Shown: positions 31,826 to 41,726, counted from the first letter of the stretch. The stretch: DNA of 64,000 bases from Dactylosporangium roseum (GCF_025264685.1 NZ_CP073721.1:7519501-7583500), one strand, 5' to 3'. The notes: a model not told the origin generated them from the sequence alone. A program made the numbers and translations.

Positions 31826-33217
31826 TCACGCGATGATCGCCTGGTTCGTCGAGAACACGTTGGTCGGGTCGTACGAGCGCTTGACCCGCAGGAGGCGGTC
31901 ACGGTCGGCCGGGGACCAGTTGGCCAGCAGCGCCTCCGGGCCGGCGGAGCCGGAGAGGTTCATCAGGCCACCGGGCACGACGTCGTCGCCGGCGGCGGCC
32001 AACACCGCATTCATGCCGGCGTCCACCGCCGGCCGCAGGTCGGGCAGGCCGAGGCCGATGACGAACAGGGAGTACGCAGCGCCTCGGCCGCTGACCGCGT
32101 TCGGCACCGCGGCGGGCCGGGAGAAGGCGCCGCCCAGCAGCCGCAGCTCCACCATGACCAACGGCAGGTCCACCTGCGGGCCGGCAACGGCGAGAATCCG
32201 GTCGACGGTGCCTGCGGAGAGGTCGCCGAGCAGCGCCCCGCACTCGTGGGAGGGCATCGGGTCGACCGGGTCCTGGTGGACGGCGTCGACGGCCGTGTAG
32301 GGCAGCTCGCCGACACCGTCGATGAGCGCCGGAGCGACCGCCCGCATCGGGGCAATCAACCGGGTGCCCTCCTCGACGCTGCCCTGATAAGCCACTCGCA
32401 GGTGGGCGACGAACGCCCCACGCAGCGGCTCCGGCAACTCCGGCAGCGGCGGGAGCCGCAGCAGCGCCACCGACGTGGTCATCTCCTCCGGCAGGCCGGG
32501 CGCCCACTGGCGGAACGCGTGCAGCACCTCGGCGGCGTGAGCCGCCGGGAAGTAGATGCCGCCGCCGAAAAAGGCCGGCACCTCGAACAGGCCGAACTCG
32601 ATCGCCGTGACGATCCCGAAATTGCCCTTGCCGCCGCGCACGGCCCAGAAGAGGTCGCTCTCGTGTTCGGCGTCGACGGTGCGCACGACACCGTCGGCGG
32701 TAACGATCTCGACCGACCGGACGTGGTCGGCCGCGAAGCCGAAGCGGCGGCCCAGCGGTCCGATGCCGCCGCCCACCGTGTAGCCGACGACGCCCACCTG
32801 CGACGAGGACCCGTTGAGCGGCGCCAGGCCGTGCGGCGCGGTGGCGTTGATCACGCTCGCCCAGCGGACCCCGGCGGCGGCGCGGGCGGTCCGCGCGACC
32901 GGGTCGACGGTGACGTCCTGCATGCGGTTCGTCGTGATGAGGACACAGTCCTCGGCGGGCCGCACCGCGCCGTGGCCGGTCGCCTGCACCGCGACGGCGA
33001 GCCCGTGACGGCCGGCCCAACGCACGGCCGCGGCGACGTCATCGGTGCCGGTCGCGCCGACGATCACCAGCGGCCGGTGCTGCGTCGCCACGTTCCACGC
33101 GGCGGCCTCGGCGGTGTAGCCGTCGTCGCCGGGCAGCAGCACCGGGCCTTGTACGGCGGCGGCGAGCTCGGGCACGCTCCGCGTCGCGGCGGAGCGGTCG
33201 GCCAAGGACATGGTCAT
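31826..33217 (-). CDS. Berberine-bridge-type FAD-linked oxidoreductase
   Basis: This 463-residue protein has an FAD_binding_4 domain with VQATGHGAV, where the His is the usual 8-alpha-histidyl attachment site, and SSSQVGVVGYTVGGGIGPLG for pyrophosphate binding. The C-terminal BBE motif is KRSYDPTNVFSTNQ. It lacks a signal peptide, so it is cytosolic. Such enzymes oxidise sugars, alcohols or secondary metabolites. It lies 82 bp downstream of the SARP regulator on the same strand and may be its target. Confidence 0.9.
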   Translation of the reverse strand: MTMSLADRSAATRSVPELAAAVQGPVLLPGDDGYTAEAAAWNVATQHRPLVIVGATGTDDVAAAVRWAGRHGLAVAVQATGHGAVRPAEDCVLITTNRMQDVTVDPVARTARAAAGVRWASVINATAPHGLAPLNGSSSQVGVVGYTVGGGIGPLGRRFGFAADHVRSVEIVTADGVVRTVDAEHESDLFWAVRGGKGNFGIVTAIEFGLFEVPAFFGGGIYFPAAHAAEVLHAFRQWAPGLPEEMTTSVALLRLPPLPELPEPLRGAFVAHLRVAYQGSVEEGTRLIAPMRAVAPALIDGVGELPYTAVDAVHQDPVDPMPSHECGALLGDLSAGTVDRILAVAGPQVDLPLVMVELRLLGGAFSRPAAVPNAVSGRGAAYSLFVIGLGLPDLRPAVDAGMNAVLAAAGDDVVPGGLMNLSGSAGPEALLANWSPADRDRLLRVKRSYDPTNVFSTNQAIIA

Positions 33218-33299
33218 GAGAAATCCAATCAGCCGGGCGTCCCACTGTCCAGGACGCCGTTGGCATCACGGTGCGGGAGCCCGCTTGTGATCCAGTTGG

Positions 33300-36200
33300 T
33301 CAGGACTTGAGCTCGGCTAGTAGAGCGACCTGTGCGGCACTGGCCGCCACCAGGTGGGCGGCGCCGATATCACGGTGCAGCGCCAGCGCTGTCTCGGCAT
33401 GTGCGGCGGCCGCGCCGGTGTCGCCGAGCCGGGCGGCCAGTTCGGCGAGGACGAAGTGCATGGAGCCCCACGTCGCGCAGGAGCTGCCGAGCGTGGACCA
33501 CTGGTCGGCGAAGGGCAGGATCTCGTCGTACAACTCCCGCGGGTCCGGCGTGCCGAGCCTGGCCGCCACCAGGCCCCACTCGAACGCCACGAAGTTCCAG
33601 CCCCACAGCATCTCGCGGGCGGAGCCCCAGCGGCCGAGCAGCTCCCGGGCGAGCGGCTCGTCGCCGGACTCGCACGCGGCCAGGACGGCGGTCGGGCGCA
33701 GCAGCTCTAGCTGCGGCTCGTCGGCGCGGCGGACGAGCTCGTCGCGCAGCTCGGCGTGCCGGCCCTGGAAGCGCCGGCTGGTGTAGAGCAGCACGAGGCG
33801 GATCCACGGCGCGCCCCACAGGCTGGTGTGCTCCTGCAGGGCGAACGCCTCCTCGACGAGCCGCTCGCCCTCGTCCCAGCGGCCGTCGAGCATGCTCCGC
33901 CCGGCACGCGCGTAGGCCACCTGGGCGCCGAGGACCGTCGTCCGGATGCCTTCCATGAGGCGGCGGGAGCGCGCCAGGTCGGCGTCGAACCCGACGACGT
34001 CCCCGGCCGTCATCGCGTTCATCATCCGGTGCACCCGCGCGGTCACCTCGATCGTGGGCGGCAGCGGGTCGATGGTGAGCAGCTCGTCGACGATCTCGCG
34101 GCGCCGCTGCTCGCGCTGCGGGACCCAGGCGACGTTCCAGTAGTTGTTGAGCGTCCGGACGAGCAGTTCGCGGTCGCCGGTCCGCCGTGCCAGCGCGACC
34201 GCCTCCTCCGCGTGCGCCTCGCCGTCGGGGCGCTCCGGGCTGTGGTACAGCTCGACGGCGAGCGTGCCCAGCAGTACCGCCCGGCGGTGCAGGTCGGAGG
34301 GGTCCAGGCGGCTCAGTTGGGCGCGCAGGATGCCGATCATGCGCTCGTCGACCACGAGGTACGGCCGCCAGGTCCACAGCGTCACCCCGCCGAACAGCGT
34401 CGCCGCGTCCACCGCCAGCTCGTCGTCGCCGAGTTGCGTGGCGAGCGTCAGCGCCTCGTCGAGCACGACCCGCGTGCCGGCCACGTCACCGGCGGCCCGG
34501 CGCGCGACGCCCAGCTTGACGAGCAGGCGGCACCGGGTGGCGGCGGCACCCGGCCGGGTCGGGTCGAGGGCACCGAGCGCGGATTCGAGGTAGCGGGCGG
34601 CCTGGTCGTACGCAAGCTGCGCCATCGCCAGCTCGGCGGCCCGGCGTGCGTAGCGCACCGCACGGTCCGCGACACCCAGCGGCGCGGCCATCGTGAAGTG
34701 GTGTACGAGCAGGTTGAGCTGGTCGGGGTCGTCGGTGCGGTCGAAGGACTCGATCGCCTCGCCCACCCGCTTGTGCAGCCGGGCCCGCTGCAGGCGGCTC
34801 AGCCCGCCGTATACGGTGTCGCGCACGATCGCGTGCGCGAAGCGGTAGTCCCAGCGGCCAGGCACCTCGGTGAGCAGGCCCGCGACAACGGCCGGCTCCA
34901 GCGCCGACATCACGGCCTCGTTCTCCTGGCCGGTGCTCGCCTCCAACAGGAGCAGGCCCACGTCGCGGCCGATGACCGCGGCGGTGTGCAGCATCGTCCG
35001 GGTCTCGTCGGGCAGGCGGGACACCCGGCGCGAGATGACGTCGCGGACGCTCTCGGGCACACCCGTCTCGGCGACGGCCTGCGCGCTGCCCCAGCCGCCG
35101 GGGTGCTCGCTGGCCAGCAGGCGCAGCAGTTCCTTGAGGTAGAACGGGTTGCCGCCGGTGCGCTCCAGCAGGGCCAGCACCACCTCGGAGCGCGGCTCGC
35201 CACCGGCGCCCGCGAGGTAGTCGGCGATGTCGGCGGCGGTGAACGAGCCGAGTCGCAGCCGCTCGGCGCCGCGCTCGTTGGCGAGCAGCGCAAGCGTCTC
35301 GCGCAGCGCCGGGTCGGCGTCGGCGGCCTCCGGCCGCAGCGTCGCGATCAGCAGGATCGGCACCCGGTGCAGCATCGGCGCGAGGTGGGCGAGGAGTTGC
35401 AGCGAGGAGGCGTCGGCGACGTGCAGATCGTCGATGACGATCAGCAGGGGACGCTCGGCGGCGGCCTTCCGCAGGGTCTCCGCCACGGCCTCGTGCAGGT
35501 GGAACAGGGCGGTGTCCGGATCCTCCCGGCGCCAGGGGCTCTCGCCGCGGCCCGCCAGCACGTCGAGCAGGTGTTGCCGGTGCCCGGTCTCCGGCAGTGC
35601 CCGCAGGACCTGCGCCCAGGGCCAGAAGGCCGGCGTGGCGCTGGCCTCGACGCATCGGCTCCAGGCGGTCGCGAACCCGTTCGCGCCGGCCGTCACGGCG
35701 GCCCACTCGGCCAGCAGGGTCTTGCCGAGGCCGGCCTCCCCCACGACGAGCGCGACACCGCCCTGGCCGTGGCCCGCCCGGTCGATCCGGTCCCTGATGA
35801 GCCCCTCCTCGCCCAGCCGGCCGACGAGGGACGGCGCCCCGGCGGTGGGCTGCCGGCGCGGACCGTCGGGCGGCGGCGGCGCGACGACGGCCGGCACGTG
35901 CGGCAGCCCCAGCCCGAGCGCCGGGTCGTGGCGCAGGATCGCCACCTCCAGCGCTTGCAGTTCCGGTCCGGGCGGCAGGCCCAACTCCTCGTCGAGCACC
36001 GTCCGGGCGCGGCGGAACGCGGCCAGCGCGTCGGCCTGGCGCCCCTCGCGGTACAGCGCGAGCATCAACTGGCCCCACGACCGCTCCCGGAACGGGTGCC
36101 GGTCGAGCAGGCTCTGCGCGGTGGTCACCGCGGCGGCGTTGCGTCCGGTGGCGAGTTGTACCTCCACCAGTTCCTCGACGGCGCTGTCGTACAGCTCACC

Positions 36201-36686
36201 GAACTGGGCCGCGACCGCCGCGGCGAACTCCTCGTCGGCGAAGTCGGCCAGCGGCGCGCCCCGCCATTCGGACAGCGTGGCGGTGAGCGCCCGCTCGGCC
36301 TCGTCGAACGCACCCGCGGCGAGGTGTCTGCGGGCCTCCTCGACGCCGCGGCTGAAACGGACCGAGTCGACCTGGTCGCCGTCGATCGCGAGCAGGTATC
36401 CGGGGTCGCGGGTCACCAGCACCGCGGGCGGGGTCCGGGGCGGCCGGCCCGGCTCGAGGACCCGACGCAACTGGGAGACGTACGCCTGAAGGGTGCCGGT
36501 CGCGCTCGACGGCACGTCACCGGCCCACAGCCCGTGGACGATCCGGTCCAGCGACACGACCCGGCCGGGCTCCAGCAGCAGGAGGGCGAGCACGGCGCGT
36601 TGCTTGCGGGCGCCGAGGTCCAGGGTCGTTCCACTCGGCGTCCGTACCTCGAGCGGTCCAAGGATCCGGAAGTCGAGCCGCGTCAC
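33300..36686 (-). CDS. AfsR/SARP-type regulator with ATPase and TPR domains
   Basis: This 1128-residue protein has an OmpR-like winged helix at residues 5-95 (ILGPLEVRTPSGTTLDLGAR), a BTAD domain at about 100-245, an AAA_16 ATPase (Walker A GEAGLGKT near residue 318, Walker B LLIVIDDLHVAD) and a long TPR-like C-terminus. This is the AfsR layout, regulators of secondary metabolism that integrate Ser/Thr kinase signals. The start is GTG 36686. No biosynthetic cluster is adjacent except the FAD oxidase downstream. Confidence 0.92.
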   Translation of the reverse strand: MTRLDFRILGPLEVRTPSGTTLDLGARKQRAVLALLLLEPGRVVSLDRIVHGLWAGDVPSSATGTLQAYVSQLRRVLEPGRPPRTPPAVLVTRDPGYLLAIDGDQVDSVRFSRGVEEARRHLAAGAFDEAERALTATLSEWRGAPLADFADEEFAAAVAAQFGELYDSAVEELVEVQLATGRNAAAVTTAQSLLDRHPFRERSWGQLMLALYREGRQADALAAFRRARTVLDEELGLPPGPELQALEVAILRHDPALGLGLPHVPAVVAPPPPDGPRRQPTAGAPSLVGRLGEEGLIRDRIDRAGHGQGGVALVVGEAGLGKTLLAEWAAVTAGANGFATAWSRCVEASATPAFWPWAQVLRALPETGHRQHLLDVLAGRGESPWRREDPDTALFHLHEAVAETLRKAAAERPLLIVIDDLHVADASSLQLLAHLAPMLHRVPILLIATLRPEAADADPALRETLALLANERGAERLRLGSFTAADIADYLAGAGGEPRSEVVLALLERTGGNPFYLKELLRLLASEHPGGWGSAQAVAETGVPESVRDVISRRVSRLPDETRTMLHTAAVIGRDVGLLLLEASTGQENEAVMSALEPAVVAGLLTEVPGRWDYRFAHAIVRDTVYGGLSRLQRARLHKRVGEAIESFDRTDDPDQLNLLVHHFTMAAPLGVADRAVRYARRAAELAMAQLAYDQAARYLESALGALDPTRPGAAATRCRLLVKLGVARRAAGDVAGTRVVLDEALTLATQLGDDELAVDAATLFGGVTLWTWRPYLVVDERMIGILRAQLSRLDPSDLHRRAVLLGTLAVELYHSPERPDGEAHAEEAVALARRTGDRELLVRTLNNYWNVAWVPQREQRRREIVDELLTIDPLPPTIEVTARVHRMMNAMTAGDVVGFDADLARSRRLMEGIRTTVLGAQVAYARAGRSMLDGRWDEGERLVEEAFALQEHTSLWGAPWIRLVLLYTSRRFQGRHAELRDELVRRADEPQLELLRPTAVLAACESGDEPLARELLGRWGSAREMLWGWNFVAFEWGLVAARLGTPDPRELYDEILPFADQWSTLGSSCATWGSMHFVLAELAARLGDTGAAAAHAETALALHRDIGAAHLVAASAAQVALLAELKS

Positions 36687-36796
36687 GCGGTCACGATAAC
36701 GGCTGTTCAGACCCCTGGAGAACGATATCGGCTGTCGGATTTCCGAGCGTCGTCAGCAGATCAAGTCACGCTGGAGCGCGTCGCGACAGAGTGCGT

Positions 36797-36867
36797 CGAT
36801 CTTGCAGTTGTGGTGCCTGACAAACCGGGCATTCAGGGAGTGTCACGGCACCACAACTGCAAGATCG
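36797..36867. repeat. Palindromic element, copy 1
   Basis: Perfect 21-bp arms (36797-36817 and 36847-36867; core CTTGCAGTTGTGGTGCC) enclose a loop with TGACAAACCGGGCATTCAGG, whose TGACA and TGTCA ends could extend the stem. It sits 31 bp past the 3' end of the DeoR gene and upstream of the SARP gene. Related copies are at 40513 and 62551. Each is immediately 3' of a gene, so it may act as a terminator or be a small mobile or REP-like element. Confidence 0.85.
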
Positions 36868-36897
36868 GCGAGGAGGGGGGCGGCTGGTGGGCAGCAT

Positions 36898-37671
36898 TCA
36901 GTCGGTCACTACCACCTCGACGCCTGCCTCGCGGATCGCGGCCACCCCGGCGGGGTCGGCCGTCGGGTCGGTCACCAGCGCGGCGACGTCGGTGATCGGG
37001 CAGATGGCGGCCAGGCAGTTGCGGCCGATCTTCGAGCCGTCGGCGACCACCAGCACTCGGTCGGCGCGGCGGATCATCGTCGCGTTGGTGTGGGCCTCGA
37101 TCTCGTCGTGGGTCGTCAGGCCGCCCCGGGCCGAGACACCGTCCACACCGACGACCGCGACCTGCATGTTCAGGCCGGTCAGCGTGCGGTCGGCGATCGG
37201 GCCGACGAGCTCGTAGGACTGGGTACGGGTGACGCCGCCGGTCATGATCAGCTTCAGTCTGGGACGCAGCGCCAGCTCGGCGGCGATGTTCACCGCGTTG
37301 GTCACGACGGTCAGGTCGACCCGTTCGGCGAGCAGACGGGCCAGCAGGTGGGTCGTGGTCCCGCCGGTCATTCCGAGGGTCAGCGGCCCCTTGGGCAGCA
37401 GCGCCGCGGCCTTGCGGGCGATCGCGGTCTTCGCCTCACGGTGGTGGCCCACGCGGTAGCGCACCGGCAGCTCGGACGAAGCGTCGAGGGCCACCGCGCC
37501 GCCGTGCGTGCGGGACAGCAGCTTCTGGTCCTCGAGGGCCTGCAGATCACGGCGGATGGTGGCGGCGGACACCCCGAACCGCAGCGCAAGCTCCCCGACG
37601 TCGATGGTGCCGTCGCCCGACACCCGCTCCAGGATGGCCGACACCCGGTCGGCACGGCGGCGGGAGCCCAC
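36898..37671 (-). CDS. DeoR/AgaR-family sugar-phosphate-responsive repressor
   Basis: This 257-residue protein starts at GTG 37671. The N-terminal helix-turn-helix (GTIDVGELALRFGVSAATIR, RRDLQALEDQ) is followed by the DeoR C-terminal sensor with GMTGGTTTHLLARLL, TNAVNIAAELA and VVADGSKIGR. The family binds phosphorylated sugars. It is divergent from the isomerase/kinase/aldolase genes and probably represses them. A weak inverted repeat ACAA-CTTATC-TTGT near 37885 in the shared intergenic region could be an operator. Confidence 0.9.
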   Translation of the reverse strand: MGSRRRADRVSAILERVSGDGTIDVGELALRFGVSAATIRRDLQALEDQKLLSRTHGGAVALDASSELPVRYRVGHHREAKTAIARKAAALLPKGPLTLGMTGGTTTHLLARLLAERVDLTVVTNAVNIAAELALRPRLKLIMTGGVTRTQSYELVGPIADRTLTGLNMQVAVVGVDGVSARGGLTTHDEIEAHTNATMIRRADRVLVVADGSKIGRNCLAAICPITDVAALVTDPTADPAGVAAIREAGVEVVVTD

Positions 37672-37926
37672 CGCTACACCGTCCCGGACCCGGCAGCGGT
37701 CGCCACGGTGGGCACGGCACCGGCGGCGGTCGAGACAACGGCCGAAACGAGCATCCGATCGGCTCGGGCGGTGCCGGGGACGGACGGCTCAGACACGGAC
37801 GCCGTCGCGGGCGGCGCGGGCACCGCGACAGGCGCCCGGCCGGCGAAACGCTCAAACGCGCAGTCTGAAATGCTCACTTGGACAACTTATCTTGTGTCGG
37901 CTGCTCGAACGCGCGATGGTGGCCGC

Positions 37927-38799
37927 ATGGCGGATACCTTCCGGGAGATCGAAAGTCAGCCCGACGTCTGGCAGCAGGGCATCGCCCTTGCGGATGTGGG
38001 CCGCGCCGCCCTCGCCGCGCCCGGCGAGCGGATGCTCGTGCTCGGCTGCGGCACGTCGTGGTTCATGGCGCAGTGCGTCGCCGAGCTGCGTGAGGCGGCG
38101 GGGCTCGGGGAGACCGACGCCGTCTGCGCCTCCGAGTTCGTTCCCCGGCGCCGCTATGACCGGGTCGTCGCGCTCACCCGATCGGGCACGTCCACCGAGG
38201 TGCTCGACGCCCTCCAGCGGGTCGACGCGCACAAGGTCGCCGTCACGGCGGTCGCCGGGCAGCCGGTCGACGACCTGGTCGACGAACGCATTCTGCTCGA
38301 CTTCGCCGACGAGCGCAGTGTCGTGCAGACCCGCTTCCCGACGACGCTGCTGGCGATGGTCCGGGCGGCCTTCGGCGCGGACCTCGGCCACCTCGTCGCC
38401 GACGGTGCGGCCGCGCTGCGGGCACCGCTGCCGGCCGACCCCGCCGGGATCGAACACCTGGTCTTCCTCGGCACCGGCTGGACCGTCGGCCTGGCACACG
38501 AGGCCGCGCTGAAGGTCCGCGAGGCGGCGCAGGCCTGGTCGGAGTCGTACCCGGCGATGGACTACCGCCACGGGCCGGTCGCCGTCGCCGGCACGAAGAG
38601 CCTCGTGTGGTCGTTCGGTGACACCCCGGCGGAGCTCGACGACACGGTGCGCGGCGCCGGAGCCACCCCCTACCGCGACGACCGTGACCCGCTGGCGCAG
38701 CTCGTCCTGGCCCAGCGCTTCGCCGTGGCGCTCGCCGCGCACAAGGGTCTCGACCCGGACCGGCCGCGCCTGCTGACGCGCTCCGTCATCCTGCGCTGA
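37927..38799 (+). CDS. SIS-domain sugar isomerase/deaminase (AgaS-like)
   Basis: This 290-residue protein has two SIS domains. The first has VLGCGTSWFMAQC and ALTRSGTSTEVL, the latter holding the phosphosugar-binding Ser/Thr. The second has FLGTGWTVGLAHEAALKVRE with the Glu and Lys typical of the isomerase class. Homologues act as galactosamine-6-phosphate deaminase/isomerases (AgaS). With the kinase and aldolase it gives a route from an amino-sugar phosphate to triose phosphates. The exact substrate is inference. Confidence 0.85.
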   Translation: MADTFREIESQPDVWQQGIALADVGRAALAAPGERMLVLGCGTSWFMAQCVAELREAAGLGETDAVCASEFVPRRRYDRVVALTRSGTSTEVLDALQRVDAHKVAVTAVAGQPVDDLVDERILLDFADERSVVQTRFPTTLLAMVRAAFGADLGHLVADGAAALRAPLPADPAGIEHLVFLGTGWTVGLAHEAALKVREAAQAWSESYPAMDYRHGPVAVAGTKSLVWSFGDTPAELDDTVRGAGATPYRDDRDPLAQLVLAQRFAVALAAHKGLDPDRPRLLTRSVILR

Positions 38800-38813
38800 A
38801 GCCGCCGACGACC

Positions 38814-39683
38814 ATGATCGTGACGGTGACGCTCAACCCGGCGCTGGACCTCACGTACACCGTCGACGAGCTCGTCCGGCACGCCACCCACCGGGTCGGC
38901 GCGGTGGCGGAGCGCGCCGGCGGCAAGGGCCTCAACGTCGCGAACGTGTTGCACGCGCTGGGCGAGCCGGTGCTCGCCACCGGCCTGCTCGGCGGCCGGA
39001 CGGGCGCCCACGTCCGCACCCTCGTGGACGCGGCCGGGCTGGCCGGCTCCTTCGTCGCCATCGGCGATGAGACCCGACGCACGGTCACCGTCGTGGACCG
39101 TGCGGACGCGACCGGGCTGTGGGAGCCCGGCCCGACGGTCACGAGCGCGGAGTGGTCCGCGTTTGCCGAGCACTACGAGTCGCTCATGGCCGGCGCGAGT
39201 GTCGTGGTGTTCAGCGGCTCGCTCCCGCCGGGCCTGCGCCCGGACGCCTACGCCGTGCTGATCGCCGCCGCGAAGCGCCACGGTGTGCGGACGGTGCTGG
39301 ACACCAGCGGTGAAGCGCTGGTGCACGGCACCGCGGCCGCGCCGGACGTGGTGAAACCCAACGCCGAGGAGGCGCGGGCGATCGGGCGCACCGGCACGCT
39401 CGTCGTCTCCCGTGGGCGGGAAGGGCTCATCGCGTACACCGGGGAAGGCATCTTCGAGGCCGCCCCACCCGAGATCGTCGAGGGCAACCCGACCGGAGCC
39501 GGCGACGCGTGCGCCGCCGCGATCGCCCGCGGGCTCCGGGACGGCACGCCCTGGCCGGCCCTGCTCGCCGACGCCGCCGCGCTGGCCGCCGCGGCCGTCG
39601 CCGCACCGGTGGCCGGCGCCGTCGACCTGGACGAGTACGACCGCCTGAGGAAGCGAGGACCGCATGTTCAGCCCGACCGGTGA
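38814..39683 (+). CDS. PfkB-type 1-phosphofructokinase / tagatose-6-phosphate kinase
   Basis: This 289-residue ribokinase-family enzyme begins MIVTVTLNPALDLTYTVDEL, with AGGKGLNVANVLHALGE (first PfkB signature), VKPNAEEARAIG and the catalytic NPTGAGDAC (second signature). The opening fits the LacC/FruK group. It would phosphorylate a ketohexose phosphate to a bisphosphate for the downstream aldolase. The final 20 bases overlap the aldolase gene, indicating tight coupling. Confidence 0.9.
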   Translation: MIVTVTLNPALDLTYTVDELVRHATHRVGAVAERAGGKGLNVANVLHALGEPVLATGLLGGRTGAHVRTLVDAAGLAGSFVAIGDETRRTVTVVDRADATGLWEPGPTVTSAEWSAFAEHYESLMAGASVVVFSGSLPPGLRPDAYAVLIAAAKRHGVRTVLDTSGEALVHGTAAAPDVVKPNAEEARAIGRTGTLVVSRGREGLIAYTGEGIFEAAPPEIVEGNPTGAGDACAAAIARGLRDGTPWPALLADAAALAAAAVAAPVAGAVDLDEYDRLRKRGPHVQPDR

Positions 39684-40497
39684 GATCGTCGCCGACGCAC
39701 AACGCCGCGGCGTGGGGGTGGGCGCTTTCAACGTGATCACCATCGAGCACGCCGAGGCGATCGTCACCGGCGCCGAGGCGGCCGGCTGCCCGGTCGTCCT
39801 CCAGATCAGCGAAAACGCGGTCCGCTTCCACCACGGCCGGCTCGGGCCGATCGCGGCCGCCGCACGCAGCGTTGCCGAGCTGTCGTCGGTGCCGGTGGGC
39901 CTGCACCTCGACCACGTCGAGAGCGACGAATTGTTCGATCAGGCGGCGGCCAACGGGTTCGGCTCGGCGATGTACGACGCCTCCAAAATGTCCTATGTGG
40001 ACAATGTGCGGGCGACGGCCGACGCGGTGCGGCGTGGGCACGCGCAGGGGCTGTGGGTGGAGAGCGAACTCGGCGAGGTGGGCGGCAAGGACGGCGCCCA
40101 CGCGCCGGGCGCACGGACCGACCCGGACGAGGCGTCGGCGTACGTGGCGGAAACGAAGGTCGACGCCCTGGCGGTCGCCGTCGGGTCCTCCCACGCGATG
40201 ACCACCCGCGACGCACGGCTCGACCACGAACTCGTGCGGGCCCTCGCCGCGGCCGTCGACGTGCCGCTCGTGCTGCACGGCTCGTCCGGCGTCGGCGACG
40301 ACGAATTGCGCAAGGCGGTGGCGAGCGGCCTGGTGAAGATCAATATCGGAACGGCGCTCAACGTCGCATTCACCAATGCGATCCGCCGGGAGATACAGGT
40401 CCAGACGTCGGTCGACCCACGAAAATACCTCCGGCCGGCACGAGCGGAGATGGCCACGACAGTGACGCAGGCACTACGAGTAGTAGCCCTCCCCTAA
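39664..40497 (+). CDS. Class II fructose/tagatose-bisphosphate aldolase
   Basis: This 277-residue zinc aldolase has the catalytic and metal motifs HLDHVES, ESELGEVGGKDG, VAVGSSHAMTTR and LHGSSGVGDDEL and ends with the usual VKINIGTALNVAFT phosphate-binding region. The length matches GatY/AgaY-type enzymes. It splits a ketohexose bisphosphate into dihydroxyacetone phosphate and glyceraldehyde-3-phosphate. It is the last gene of the DeoR-linked set. Confidence 0.92.
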   Translation: MFSPTGEIVADAQRRGVGVGAFNVITIEHAEAIVTGAEAAGCPVVLQISENAVRFHHGRLGPIAAAARSVAELSSVPVGLHLDHVESDELFDQAAANGFGSAMYDASKMSYVDNVRATADAVRRGHAQGLWVESELGEVGGKDGAHAPGARTDPDEASAYVAETKVDALAVAVGSSHAMTTRDARLDHELVRALAAAVDVPLVLHGSSGVGDDELRKAVASGLVKINIGTALNVAFTNAIRREIQVQTSVDPRKYLRPARAEMATTVTQALRVVALP

Positions 40498-40512
40498 CCA
40501 CCCCAGGTGCGC

Positions 40513-40587
40513 GTTGATCTTGCAGTTGTGGTGCCTAACAAACCGGGCATTCAGGGAGTGTCTCGGCACCACGACTGCATGATCAAC
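40513..40587. repeat. Palindromic element, copy 2
   Basis: The arms GTTGATCTTGCAGTTGTGG... and their complement carry two mismatches. The loop is almost identical to copy 1 (AACAAACCGGGCATTCAGGG). Homology between the arms extends outward through GGTGC (about 40506-40592). It lies 15 bp after the aldolase stop. Confidence 0.85.
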
Positions 40588-40679
40588 GCACCAGGGTCGG
40601 TGCGCGGAGTCGGTGCGCGGGGTGATCTTTCCCGGTAGCCGCAAGGCAGAGCCACCCGCAAAGCTGTCACGGTGGAGGC

Positions 40680-41036
40680 ATGGCGATCCGCTGCGTCATC
40701 GTCGACGACTCCGAACGCTTCCGCGCCAGTGCACGACGGCTCCTCACGACGCAGGGCATCTCCGTGGTCGCCGATGCGGCCGACAGCGGTCAGGCGTTGC
40801 AGGCCGTCGAAGAGCAAGAGCCGGATGTCGTACTGGTTGACGTCGGCCTCGGCACGGAGAGCGGTTTCGACCTGGCGGCACGCATCGAGTCGACCGCGGT
40901 GATCATGATTTCCAGTCTGGCCCCGGACGACATCCTCGAGCTGCTGGGGCGCAGCCGTGCGATCGGCTTCCTACCCAAGGACCAGCTCTCCGGGCGCGCG
41001 ATCACCCGGATGCTCACGCAGCCTCAAGAAATGTGA
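40680..41036 (+). CDS. Stand-alone receiver-domain protein (CheY-like)
   Basis: This 118-residue protein consists of one receiver domain: acidic pair in IVDDSE, phospho-Asp in VVLVDVGLG, Ser/Thr in MISSLA and Lys in FLPKDQL. There is no output domain. Established examples relay phosphate or bind partner proteins. Its last 23 bases overlap tail-to-tail with the convergent response regulator gene. Confidence 0.88.
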   Translation: MAIRCVIVDDSERFRASARRLLTTQGISVVADAADSGQALQAVEEQEPDVVLVDVGLGTESGFDLAARIESTAVIMISSLAPDDILELLGRSRAIGFLPKDQLSGRAITRMLTQPQEM

Positions 41037-41685
41037 GGACGGCGAGCACCCGGCGGTGGGTGTCGTCGGTCTCGGGCAGGTCCAGCTTGGTGAGGATCGA
41101 GCGGACGTGCTTCTCCACGGTGCCCTCGGTGACCCACAGCTCCTTGGCGACACCCGCGTTGGAGCGGCCCTCGGCCATCAGCGCCAGCACCTCGCGCTCG
41201 CGCGGGCTCAACACGCCGAGCGGGTCGCGGCGGCGGTGCGCGGCGACGAGCTCCTGGACCACGGCGGGATCGACCACGGTCCCGCCGTCGTGGACGCGGT
41301 GCAGTGTCTCGAGGAAATCCTCGACGTCGGTGACCCGGGTCTTGAGCAGGTAACCGATGCGCTCGCCGCTGGCGAGCAACTCGATGGCGTGCTCGACCTC
41401 GACGAACGCGGAGAGCACGAGCAGCGCCACCCGGGGGAACCGCAGCCGGATCTCACGGGCCGCGGCGAGGCCCTCGGTGGTGTGTGTGGGCGGCATCCGG
41501 ATGTCGACGATCGCCAGATCCGGTTCGGTCTTCTCGACGAGCTCCAGCAGATGGTTCCCGTCGTCAGCCAGGCCGGCCACGGTGAACCCGTGCCGGTCGA
41601 GCAGGCTCGCAAGCCCTTCGCGCAGCAGGACGTCATCGTCGGCGATCACCACTCGAAGCGGGTCCGCCGTCCCCTCGAATGTCAT
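41014..41685 (-). CDS. NarL-type response regulator
   Basis: This protein of about 223 residues starts at ATG 41685 (an in-frame start at 41721 is less likely). The receiver has VIADDDV, Asp in AIVDIRMPP, LVLSAF and LLKTRVT. The LuxR-type output is LSPREREVLALMAEGRSNAG with EGTVEKHVRSILTKL. It is divergent from the large histidine kinase at 41727, its probable partner, with only 41 bp between them. Confidence 0.92.
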   Translation of the reverse strand: MTFEGTADPLRVVIADDDVLLREGLASLLDRHGFTVAGLADDGNHLLELVEKTEPDLAIVDIRMPPTHTTEGLAAAREIRLRFPRVALLVLSAFVEVEHAIELLASGERIGYLLKTRVTDVEDFLETLHRVHDGGTVVDPAVVQELVAAHRRRDPLGVLSPREREVLALMAEGRSNAGVAKELWVTEGTVEKHVRSILTKLDLPETDDTHRRVLAVLTFLEAA

Positions 41686-41726
41686 CAAATCCAACATAAC
41701 CCCGCGATCGTGGGTAGACACCCCTC

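Noticed and set aside
33756..36995. Very long forward open frame opposite the SARP regulator
   Set aside because: It is the antisense shadow of a GC3-rich gene; the reverse frame has all AfsR domains, whereas the forward product has no motifs and His/Gln/Arg-rich composition.
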